NCBI GenBank assembly: GCA_021296435.1
Contig: JAGWAK010000073.1
Location: 1 to 8,024 of the forward strand
Reading direction: 5' to 3'
Source of the DNA: Acidimicrobiia bacterium
GTDB lineage: Bacteria; Actinomycetota; Acidimicrobiia; Acidimicrobiales; CATQHL01
Length of the DNA: 8,024 nucleotides
The position numbers and the translations under genes were made by a program. The notes below the pieces were generated by a model. It did not search any database. It saw only the letters and a list, made by a program, of their open reading frames with translations, and was not told where the DNA came from. Within the stretch, counting starts at the first letter, position 1, and each line of letters opens with the position of its first letter. Positions 1-6,199 of this stretch are shown piece by piece.

Positions 1-642
1 CCCGAGCACCTGACCGAGAGCCTCCGCCTGGCCCAGGAACGAGATCACCGTGGCCCGCACCCCCGAGGTGGCCTCGCGATTCGCCGTCGCCTCGGCGAGC
101 GGGTAGGTCGACTCGCCGGCGACGTCGAGGATCGTCCAGCGGCCAGCGCCAGCGCGAAGATCGGGCTGATCCCGCACAGCCGGGCGGTCCGGCGATGTGG
201 GGGATCGTTCCGGCCGGCAGGACGGCCCGCGCGGATGCGTCGCCGAGTCGTGGCCGGTCGGCAGCGAGGACCGTGACTGATGCTCGTCGGTGACCCAGGC
301 GGTCGCCGCGCCGCTCTGCAGCGTCCAGCCAGCGGCCAGGACCGCTTGGGCGATCATCATGACCGCGAACGCGGGCGAGGCCGCCATCAGCGCCATCGCC
401 GCGCCCATCACGGCGAAGGAGGCCACCACCGAAGGCTTGCGGCCGTAGAGGTCCGCCAGCACGCCCGTGGGCGCCTCCGCCAGCAGGATGGTCAGCACGA
501 GCGCGGTCCCCAGGAGCGCCAACTGCAGCGGCGAGAGCCGCAACTTCACGACCCACCACACAACCGCCGGCAGTCCCGCCGACCAGGCGAGCCCCTGCGC
601 CCCGCCGGTCAGCAGGAACAAGCGATCGGGCCGACGGCGCAC
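1..642 (-). pseudogene. Decayed MFS-family transporter gene, internally deleted, continuing past the left edge
   Basis: The minus-strand frame is open from about 783 to 1. From a possible GTG at 642-640 it reads like the N-terminal third of a 12-helix major facilitator: a first helix near residues 8-30, a second near 38-55, the inter-helix motif GVLADLYGRK at residues 60-69, and two more helices ending at ATAWVTDE (about residue 120). Homology is then lost over about 45 codons (roughly 280-140). It resumes with WTILDVAGESTYPLAEA and REATSGVRATVISFLGQ, which resemble the tenth-helix region of the same family. The middle six or so helices are therefore missing. SPIFALALA, the natural continuation before WTILD, is found in another frame at about 144-170, so one base appears lost near 137-143. 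No clear ribosome binding site precedes 642, so the start is uncertain. A substrate cannot be named. A non-functional remnant is most likely. Confidence 0.72.
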
Positions 643-788
643 GACCGCGCAGCATAGGAACGGCCGCTTGAATCGCCGCGGTTCTCGCGCAGGCCCAGGT
701 GTGCCCCGTGATCGCTGCCCAGCCCATTTGACACTTTCCGGCGGTCGCCCGAGTTCGTGTCGATTCGGCTGAAATATCCACACTCTCG

Positions 789-815
789 TTGGTATAGTGT
801 GCTACAGTAACTGTA
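789..815 (+). promoter_or_regulatory. Promoter and palindromic operator-like site upstream of the DUF222-HNH gene
   Basis: This short stretch is AT-richer than its surroundings. It holds two -10-like hexamers, TATAGT (793-798) and TACAGT (803-808). The second forms the left arm of a perfect inverted repeat, TACAGT-A-ACTGTA (803-815). No good -35 hexamer is seen at the matching distance. A palindrome overlapping the start of transcription would suit a dimeric repressor, but that role is inferred. The arms do not match the actinobacterial LexA box (GAAC-N4-GTTC). Confidence 0.45.
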
Positions 816-865
816 TGGTGATGACAAATAACCGGGTGGGGGTGAGAGTCGATGGGAAAGGGTGA
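815..865 (+). CDS. Possible 16-codon leader ORF overlapping the DUF222-HNH start
   Basis: An ATG at 815 opens the frame MVMTNNRVGVRVDGKG and ends with TGA at 863-865. It overlaps the first 14 bases of the downstream gene in a different frame. The ATG lies 6 bases after the -10-like TACAGT (803-808), so it could begin a leaderless transcript, with translation passed on to the main gene at 852. This rests on spacing alone. A chance ORF in a 5' leader is equally possible. Confidence 0.2.
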   Translation: MVMTNNRVGVRVDGKG

Positions 866-2357
866 CGCCGGCTCTGAACTGGCCGGCTCTGAACTGGCCG
901 GCGGCGTCGATGCAGTGGTCACTGAGGGTGGCGCGGCTGTGGAGACTGGCGCTGCTGGGGGTGAGTGGGCGGCTCTGGGTGCGTGGTTGGCGGCGCCGCC
1001 GCCGTTGCTGCACAAGGTCGAGTTGGGTGACTTGCAGGAGTGCGTGGGGTTCATCGGCCGGGCGCGGTCGTCGTTGACGGCGCTGGAAGCAGAGTTGGTG
1101 GCCGAGATCGCTCGCCGGGAGGGCGACGCCGCTGCGGAGGAGATGTTGCGGCGCGGCCAGAAGCGGTCGCGTGCGGGGGCCCGTAAGGCGGTGAGGACTG
1201 CGGCGCAACTGGAGTGGGCGCCTGGGGTGGCTGAGAAGCTGGCGGAGGGGGCGATCACCCCGGAGGCGGCGGGGTTGATTCTGGACGCGGCCGGTGAGGT
1301 GCCGGTGGACCACGGTGTGCTGTTGGCGGCGGCGGAGGAGGAGCCTGATGACTTGTTCCGTCGCACGTTGAAGGAGCATGTCAACGAGCGCACCAGTGAG
1401 CAGGAGCTCGAGCGGCGCCGGGAGGGGCAGCGCCGCCGTCGTCGTGCGTCGATCAGTGAGCAGCCCGATGGGATGTTCCACCTGTTCGCGCAGTTCGATC
1501 CGCTCACCGGGGCGCGGGTGCAGGCTGCGCTGGTCGCCAAGGCCGACGAGCTGTTCCGCAGCGAGGATTCCCGGGATCGCCCGACGGCGCCGCAGCGGTT
1601 CGCCGATGCGGTCGCGGAGTTGGTGTGCAGCAGCGACGGCAATGGTGTGCCGGCGGGCGCCGAGTTGATCGTGCTCGCCGATTACGACCAGGTCCACGAC
1701 GCCATCAGCAGCGCCCGCCTGGCTGACGGCATCCGGCTCACTGAAGCCGAGACACTCGCCATCGCCTGTGACGCCAAGATCCTGCCGGGCATCTTCAACA
1801 AGCACACCGGCACCCCGCTGTTGGGCCGCTCGCAGCGCAAGGTCTCCAAGCGGCTGTGGAAGCGTCTGGTGGCCCGCGACGGCGGCTGTATCGGCTGCGG
1901 TGCCCACCACCAGATCTGCGAGGTCCACCACCTCAAGCACTGGGCCCACGGCGGCGAGACCACCCTCGAGAACACCTGCCTGCTCTGCTGGCGCTGTCAC
2001 CACGTCCGGGTCCACCAAAACGGCGAAGAAATCACCCGCCACCCCGACGGGCGCCTCACCCTCGGGCCACCAACCGACACCGTCGTTATCGGGACCGGGG
2101 GACCGGAAGGGCTCGGGGGTGTGACTCGTGATGGAACGCCAGGCCGACCCGCGACGGGATGCGAGCCTCCGGCTCCTGATCAGGTTGCCAGCCGGGCCAG
2201 ACCGCGCCGGAGCGGACAGCGGGGCCCTGGCCGAAACCACGCGCCAATGAGTGGCCATCGACGTGGACCACCCGAGAAGCCGGAGTCACGACAGACCCGC
2301 CACGTGAGCCAACCAGCCCTGGTACCGCACGAGAGTTCATCCTCGCCGGCAAGGTGA
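852..2357 (+). CDS. DUF222 (13E12-type) protein with C-terminal HNH endonuclease domain
   Basis: This 501-residue protein is a member of the multicopy actinobacterial DUF222-HNH family. Such proteins are presumed DNA endonucleases, often linked to mobile or repeated DNA; the true function of the family is not established. The start ATG follows a purine-rich GGGGGTGAG about 5 bases upstream. A variable N-terminus (1-50) contains a duplicated SELAG. The mostly helical DUF222 region covers about 55-330 and is rich in Ala, Glu and Arg. The HNH domain covers about 335-395, with the zinc-type cysteines C346, C349, C379 and C382, the pair H359-H360, N374 and H383-H384. All expected metal and catalytic positions seem to be present, so the nuclease may be active. 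The last 90 residues or so (410-501) are Pro/Gly/Arg-rich, unlike the usual short ending, and the stop codon lies inside a repeat copy. Codons end mostly in G before about 1650 and mostly in C afterwards. Confidence 0.85.
   Translation: MGKGDAGSELAGSELAGGVDAVVTEGGAAVETGAAGGEWAALGAWLAAPPPLLHKVELGDLQECVGFIGRARSSLTALEAELVAEIARREGDAAAEEMLRRGQKRSRAGARKAVRTAAQLEWAPGVAEKLAEGAITPEAAGLILDAAGEVPVDHGVLLAAAEEEPDDLFRRTLKEHVNERTSEQELERRREGQRRRRRASISEQPDGMFHLFAQFDPLTGARVQAALVAKADELFRSEDSRDRPTAPQRFADAVAELVCSSDGNGVPAGAELIVLADYDQVHDAISSARLADGIRLTEAETLAIACDAKILPGIFNKHTGTPLLGRSQRKVSKRLWKRLVARDGGCIGCGAHHQICEVHHLKHWAHGGETTLENTCLLCWRCHHVRVHQNGEEITRHPDGRLTLGPPTDTVVIGTGGPEGLGGVTRDGTPGRPATGCEPPAPDQVASRARPRRSGQRGPGRNHAPMSGHRRGPPEKPESRQTRHVSQPALVPHESSSSPAR
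870..899 (+). repeat. Perfect 15-bp tandem duplication within the DUF222-HNH gene
   Basis: GGCTCTGAACTGGCC occurs twice in direct succession (870-884 and 885-899). It is in frame and duplicates five codons in the variable N-terminus (SELAG SELAG). This looks like a recent slippage event in a part of the protein under little constraint. Confidence 0.9.
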
Positions 2358-2440
2358 GTTGTAACGCGACCGCTCGCCGCATCGCGTCGACGCTCTCGGC
2401 ACGAGCGTTCTCTCTCACCGGCAAGGTGGGTTGCAACGCG
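2327..2440. repeat. Pair of diverged 42-bp direct repeats, 72-bp period, beside tRNA-Gly
   Basis: Copy 1 (2327-2368) and copy 2 (2399-2440) align without gaps at 35 of 42 positions. Both contain CCGGCAAGGTG followed by GTTG and AACGCG. A 30-bp unrelated spacer separates them, so the period is 72 bp. Read on the minus strand in one frame, the two copies give related peptides with a 24-residue period (LQPTLPVREN and LQLTLPARMN). Copy 1 supplies the stop codon of the DUF222-HNH gene (2355-2357). Copy 2 ends 7 bases from the 3' end of the tRNA. With two copies and no array structure it is not a CRISPR. It may be a fragment of an interspersed repeat family or of a decayed gene. Confidence 0.7.
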
Positions 2441-2447
2441 TCCGGCG

Positions 2448-2518
<71 letters not shown>

Positions 2519-2528
2519 GGTACCGCTC

Positions 2529-2534
2529 AGGCTA
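2529..2534 (-). promoter_or_regulatory. Probable -10 element for tRNA-Gly
   Basis: On the minus strand TAGCCT ends 10 bases before the first base of the tRNA. That would start transcription a few bases upstream of the mature 5' end. No convincing -35 hexamer is visible. The same hexamer occurs upstream of ndk. Confidence 0.4.
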
Positions 2535-2619
2535 GCGACGGTGACTCCGGTCGCTTCCGGCGGTGGCCGTCCAGGGCCGGTGGCCGGGTGTCCCTGGACC
2601 GCATGACCGACCCCGCCCA

Positions 2620-2625
2620 TAGACT
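2620..2625 (+). promoter_or_regulatory. Probable -10 element for tig, giving a leaderless transcript
   Basis: TAGACT (2620-2625) ends 7 bases before the GTG at 2633, so the expected first transcribed base is the G of the start codon or its neighbour. No Shine-Dalgarno sequence precedes this GTG, as expected for a leaderless message, which is common in actinobacteria. No clear -35 was found. Confidence 0.45.
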
Positions 2626-2632
2626 TTTCGCC

Positions 2633-4036
2633 GTGGAGAGCACGCTGGCGCAGGCCGACGACGGCAAGGTCAAGATCTCGATCCGTCTCGACCGCCAGGA
2701 GATGGATGCGGCCGAAGAGGCGGCGTACCGCAAGATCGTCCGCCAGGTCCGCCTCCCCGGGTTCCGGCCCGGTCGGGCACCGCGCAAGGTGCTGGAAGCC
2801 CGCCTGGGGGCCGGCTACATCCGGGCCGAGGCGATGCAGGATGCCCTGCCGGACTACTACCAGCAGGCCGTGGTGCGCCATGACGTGGACGTGATCGCCC
2901 CGCCCGAGATCGACATCACAGACGGGCGCGACGACGGTGGGGTGAGCTTCGAGGCCGTCGTGGAGGTGCGCCCGGAGGTGACGGCGGACGGTTACGACGC
3001 GCTGACGGTGGAGATCCCCAGCCCGCTGCCCACCGACGAGGAGATCAAGACCCGCATCGACGCCCTGCGGGCGCAGTTCAGCGAACTCGAGACCGTCAAC
3101 AGGCCCGCCATCGACACCGATCACGTGACCATCGACGTGGTGGGGAGCCAGAACGGCGTCGACGTGGAGGGTCTGACCGTGTCGGACTACACCTACGAGG
3201 TCGGGTCCGGCGCCGTCGTTCCGGAGATCGACGAGAACCTGCGCGGCGCCAAGGTCGGCGACATCCTGGAGTTCAACGCACGCCACCCCGATGAGTCCAT
3301 CGAAGACCTGCTGCGATTCCGCATCCTTGTCAAGGAGGTGCAGGCCCGGATCCTGCCCGAACTCGACGACGACCTGGTCTCGGCGGCCAGCGAGTTCGAC
3401 ACGGTCGCCGATTTCCGCGACGACGTCACCGAGCGCCTGACGGAGTTGAAGACGGCGCAGGTCCGGATGCTGTTCCGGGAGCGCATCTCCGAGGCTGTCG
3501 CGCATCTGGTTGTCGCCGACCTGCCCGAGGCCCTCATCGTCACCGAGACCGAGCGTCGCCTCGGTGACCTTCAGCAGGTGCTGGAGAATCAGAACGGCAC
3601 GCTGGAGGAGTATCTCACCGCCACCGGGCAGACCACCGACGAGCTGCGGGATCAGCTGCGCGAGGCGGCGGAGCAGAACGTCCGGCTGGACCTGGCGCTG
3701 CGGGCGGTGGCCGACGCCGAGGAACTCGAGGTGGACGACGCCGACCTGCAGGCGGAGGCCGACCGCACCGCCGAGCGTCTGGAGCTCGACCCTGCCGAGG
3801 TCCGTGACCGCCTCGCCCGCAGCGGCGGCTGGTCCGCGCTGCGCGCCGAGCGGCGCAAGGCGATGGCTCTCGACTGGCTGATGAAGAACGCCGCGGTGAC
3901 CGACCCCGACGGGGTCGCCATCGCCCGTGAGCTGCTGGCGCCACCGCCCGACGCCCCCGGCGCCACGGTCACCGAGAGCGACGATGTCGCCGACGGGTTC
4001 GAGGAATCCGACGAATCCGACGAGGAGACGGATTGA
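2633..4036 (+). CDS. tig: Trigger factor, ribosome-associated chaperone
   Basis: Trigger factor binds ribosomal protein L23 at the peptide exit tunnel and shields nascent chains. From the GTG at 2633 the protein has 467 residues (E. coli 432). The ribosome-binding domain covers 1-145, with signature GFRPGRAP at residues 43-50, exactly where E. coli has GFRKGKVP; this supports the GTG. An in-frame ATG at 2603 would add 10 residues. Further upstream the same frame stays open to 2354 but crosses the antisense of a tRNA, so it cannot be coding. The FKBP-like domain covers about 163-240 (starting DHVTIDVVGS), but it lacks the aromatic pocket residues and has a shortened loop, so prolyl isomerase activity is doubtful. 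The helical chaperone domain covers about 241-445 and is followed by a very acidic tail. The gene lies 115 bp before clpP, linking folding of new proteins to their degradation. Confidence 0.95.
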   Translation: MESTLAQADDGKVKISIRLDRQEMDAAEEAAYRKIVRQVRLPGFRPGRAPRKVLEARLGAGYIRAEAMQDALPDYYQQAVVRHDVDVIAPPEIDITDGRDDGGVSFEAVVEVRPEVTADGYDALTVEIPSPLPTDEEIKTRIDALRAQFSELETVNRPAIDTDHVTIDVVGSQNGVDVEGLTVSDYTYEVGSGAVVPEIDENLRGAKVGDILEFNARHPDESIEDLLRFRILVKEVQARILPELDDDLVSAASEFDTVADFRDDVTERLTELKTAQVRMLFRERISEAVAHLVVADLPEALIVTETERRLGDLQQVLENQNGTLEEYLTATGQTTDELRDQLREAAEQNVRLDLALRAVADAEELEVDDADLQAEADRTAERLELDPAEVRDRLARSGGWSALRAERRKAMALDWLMKNAAVTDPDGVAIARELLAPPPDAPGATVTESDDVADGFEESDESDEETD

Positions 4037-4049
4037 GTGCCGGGACTCA
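4034..4049 (+). other. Small inverted repeat at the tig stop codon
   Basis: TGAGT (4034-4038) and ACTCA (4045-4049) could form a 5-bp stem with a 6-nt loop that includes the stop codon. There is no T tract, so this is not a classical intrinsic terminator. It may be a minor 3' hairpin or chance. Confidence 0.25.
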
Positions 4050-4084
4050 CCACGGCGACGCGCCGCAGCACGAGGACGAGACCG

Positions 4085-4142
4085 TATCCTCGTCTCAAGA
4101 CAGCCCCGCCCGCGGTCGCTGCGGGTTCATAGGCCCTAGGAG
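4085..4142 (+). promoter_or_regulatory. Putative clpP promoter, leader hairpin and ribosome binding site
   Basis: In the tig-clpP gap, TATCCT (4085-4090) matches the TANNNT -10 pattern but has no recognisable -35. Downstream, CCCGC (4109-4113) and GCGGG (4121-4125) could pair as a 5-bp hairpin in the leader. AGGAG (4138-4142) lies 9 bases before the GTG start of clpP and is a convincing Shine-Dalgarno sequence that fixes that start. Confidence 0.4.
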
Positions 4143-4151
4143 TCATTCCCT

Positions 4152-4796
4152 GTGAGTGCACCGCGCAACTACCTCGTGCCGACGGTCATCGAGCAGACAT
4201 CCCGAGGCGAGCGGGCCTTCGACCTCTACTCCCGCCTGCTCAAGGAGCACATCATCTTCCTTGGCACGCCGATCGACGACACCATTGCCAACCTCACCTG
4301 CGCCCAGCTGCTGCATCTCGAGTCGGAGAATCCCGACAAGGACATCAGCCTCTACATCAACTCGCCCGGTGGCGACATCAACGCCCTGTTCGCCGTCTAC
4401 GACACCCTGCAGTACATACGCCCGGATGTGACGACCATCTGCTTCGGCCAGGCCGCCTCGGCGGCGGCGGTGCTGCTGGCGGCCGGAACGCCGGGCAAGC
4501 GGCTGGCCCTGCCGCACTCCCGCATCCTCATCCACCAGCCCTACGCCGGGGCGCACGGCCAGGTCTCCGACATCGAGATCGCCAGCAGGGAGATCCAGCG
4601 CCTGAAGACCCAGCTCGAGGAGATCCTCGCCCGCCATACGGGTCAGAGCCTCGAGAAGATCCAGGCGGACACAGACCGTGACTACGTTATGACCGCGGCC
4701 GAGGCGCGGTCATATGGGATAATCGACGAGATCATCGAGTCTCGTGGCCTAACGACCAGCGCAGACGGATCGCCGAGGATCAGCGCCGTGCCCTAG
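4152..4796 (+). CDS. clpP: ATP-dependent Clp protease, proteolytic subunit ClpP
   Basis: ClpP forms a barrel of two seven-membered rings that cuts proteins fed in by ClpX or ClpC. The 214-residue product begins at a GTG. Its N-terminal YLVPTVIEQTSRGERAFDLY is the family's usual opening. The catalytic triad is complete: S103 in GQAASAAA, H128 in ILIHQP and D177 in TDRDY, each exactly 8 less than in the E. coli precursor (S111, H136, D185). The oxyanion strand SPGGDI is at 71-76 and the handle helix follows near residue 140. The tail after about 196 is Ser/Thr-rich and not conserved. Many actinobacteria have a clpP1-clpP2 pair at this place. Here there is only one copy, directly followed 53 bp later by clpX, so co-transcription with clpX is likely. 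Confidence 0.97.
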   Translation: MSAPRNYLVPTVIEQTSRGERAFDLYSRLLKEHIIFLGTPIDDTIANLTCAQLLHLESENPDKDISLYINSPGGDINALFAVYDTLQYIRPDVTTICFGQAASAAAVLLAAGTPGKRLALPHSRILIHQPYAGAHGQVSDIEIASREIQRLKTQLEEILARHTGQSLEKIQADTDRDYVMTAAEARSYGIIDEIIESRGLTTSADGSPRISAVP

Positions 4797-4838
4797 GCCA
4801 GCGCCGACTTGGAAACGAAAGATCGGCACGAGCAGCAG

Positions 4839-4845
4839 AAGGAGG
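4839..4845 (+). promoter_or_regulatory. Strong ribosome binding site deciding the TTG start of clpX
   Basis: AAGGAGG is complementary to the 16S rRNA 3' end. It lies only 4 bases before the TTG at 4850, a short spacing. No in-frame ATG or GTG nearby gives the conserved ClpX N-terminus, so the TTG is the best start. Confidence 0.7.
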
Positions 4846-4849
4846 ACTG

Positions 4850-6118
4850 TTGGCCAAGCTTGGTGAGGGCGAACTCCTCAAGTGCTCCTTCTGTGGGAAG
4901 ACGCAGAAGCAGGTCAAGAAGCTCATCGCCGGTCCCGGCGTCTACATCTGCGACGAGTGCATCGATCTCTGCAACGAGATCATCCGCGAGGAGCTCGAGC
5001 CGCCCGAGGTCCCGATGGGGGACCTGCCGAAGCCCTCGGAGGTCTTCGAGTTCCTGAACGACTACATCGTGGGCCAGGAACGGGCCAAGAAGATCCTCTC
5101 CGTGGCGGTCTACAACCACTACAAGCGCCTCCAGCTGGGAAACTCCGGCGGCGGCGGCGACGAGGTGGAACTGGCCAAGTCCAACGTGCTCCTCATCGGC
5201 CCCACCGGCTGCGGCAAGACCCTCATGGCCCAGACCCTGGCCAAGATCCTGAACGTGCCGTTCGCCATTGCCGACGCCACCGTCCTCACGGAGGCCGGCT
5301 ATGTGGGCGAGGACGTCGAGAACATCCTCCTGAAGCTGATCCAGGCCGCCGACTACGAAGTGAAGCGGGCCGAGACGGGCATCATCTACATCGACGAGAT
5401 CGACAAGATCGCCCGCAAGAACGAGAACCCCTCGATCACCCGGGACGTGTCCGGCGAGGGCGTGCAGCAGGCGCTGCTGAAGATCCTGGAGGGCACGACC
5501 GCCTCGGTCCCGCCCCAGGGAGGGCGTAAGCACCCCCACCAGGAACTCATACAGATCGACACCACCAACATCCTGTTCATTTGCGGCGGGGCGTTCGCCG
5601 GCCTCGACGCGATCGTGGAGAACCGCATCGGCCGCAAGGGCGTGGGTTTCGGTGCGGACGTGCGCCCGGCGGAGGAGAAGGACCTCGGCGAGCTCTACAG
5701 CAAGGTGCAGCCGGAGGATCTGCTGCGCTTCGGCATGATCCCCGAGCTGGTCGGGCGGCTTCCGGTGGTCGGCGCCGTGTCGAACCTCGAGCAGGACGCG
5801 CTGGTGCGCATCCTCGTGGAGCCCAGGAACTCCCTCACGAAGCAGTACCACAAGAAATTCGAGTACGAGAACGTCGAGTTGGAGTTCACCCAGGAGGCTC
5901 TCGAGGCCGTGGCAGAGGTGGCGATGGCCCGCGGTACCGGGGCACGCGGCCTGCGGGCCGTCATGGAGGAGGTGCTGCTGGACCTCATGTTCGAGCTTCC
6001 GGGGCGCTCGGACATCGAGCGTTGCGTCATCGACGCCGCCACCGTGCGCGCCAACGCCAACCCCACTCTGGTCCCGCGCCTGCGTCCCGCCGAGGCCTCG
6101 AGGCGCGCTGCTTCCTGA
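4850..6118 (+). CDS. clpX: ATP-dependent unfoldase ClpX, regulatory subunit of ClpXP
   Basis: ClpX is a hexameric AAA+ ring that recognises tagged substrates, unfolds them and passes them into ClpP. The 422-residue length is usual. An N-terminal zinc-binding domain has C12, C15, C34 and C37. The AAA+ module follows, with Walker A GPTGCGKT at 117-124, pore loop GYVG at 150-153, Walker B IIYIDEID at 178-185, RKH loop at 226-228, and sensor-2 arginine R366 in GARGLR. The ClpP-docking loop reads VGF (265-267) in place of the IGF of E. coli, a conservative change. All functional elements are present. It starts at TTG after a strong ribosome binding site and follows clpP by 53 bp, so the two subunits of the protease are probably made from one message. 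Confidence 0.97.
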   Translation: MAKLGEGELLKCSFCGKTQKQVKKLIAGPGVYICDECIDLCNEIIREELEPPEVPMGDLPKPSEVFEFLNDYIVGQERAKKILSVAVYNHYKRLQLGNSGGGGDEVELAKSNVLLIGPTGCGKTLMAQTLAKILNVPFAIADATVLTEAGYVGEDVENILLKLIQAADYEVKRAETGIIYIDEIDKIARKNENPSITRDVSGEGVQQALLKILEGTTASVPPQGGRKHPHQELIQIDTTNILFICGGAFAGLDAIVENRIGRKGVGFGADVRPAEEKDLGELYSKVQPEDLLRFGMIPELVGRLPVVGAVSNLEQDALVRILVEPRNSLTKQYHKKFEYENVELEFTQEALEAVAEVAMARGTGARGLRAVMEEVLLDLMFELPGRSDIERCVIDAATVRANANPTLVPRLRPAEASRRAAS

Positions 6119-6136
6119 GCCTTGGCTCACTACAGT
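6116..6136 (+). promoter_or_regulatory. Inverted repeat at the clpX stop and possible folC -10 element
   Basis: TGAGCC (6116-6121) and GGCTCA (6124-6129) form a perfect inverted repeat with a 2-base centre, starting at the clpX stop codon. Two bases later TACAGT (6131-6136) fits the TANNNT -10 pattern and could start a message with a leader of about 57 nt before folC. No T tract follows the repeat, so an intrinsic terminator is not supported. A protein-binding site over the promoter is possible but speculative. Confidence 0.3.
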
Positions 6137-6199
6137 CCCGCTCCATCCATTGCGTGATTCGTCTGTCCCACGACGCCGTGGTGCGGTTCCCCGCCGGCG

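Noticed and set aside
280..657. A 125-codon plus-strand open frame in the left part
   Set aside because: The translation is Arg/His/Gly-rich without any domain, while the minus strand here shows clear MFS transporter sequence.
803..815. LexA/SOS box upstream of the HNH gene
   Set aside because: The palindrome TACAGT-A-ACTGTA does not fit the actinobacterial LexA consensus GAAC-N4-GTTC.
609..2258. A 549-codon open frame on the minus strand
   Set aside because: It is antisense to the DUF222-HNH gene and has no recognisable domains. It is open because of GC-rich codons and the C-ending codons in the 3' half of the plus-strand gene.
2327..2440. CRISPR array
   Set aside because: There are only two copies with seven mismatches, no further spacers and no cas genes nearby.
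4109..4125. Intrinsic terminator between tig and clpP
   Set aside because: The stem is only 5 bp with no following T tract, and it lies close upstream of the clpP ribosome binding site.
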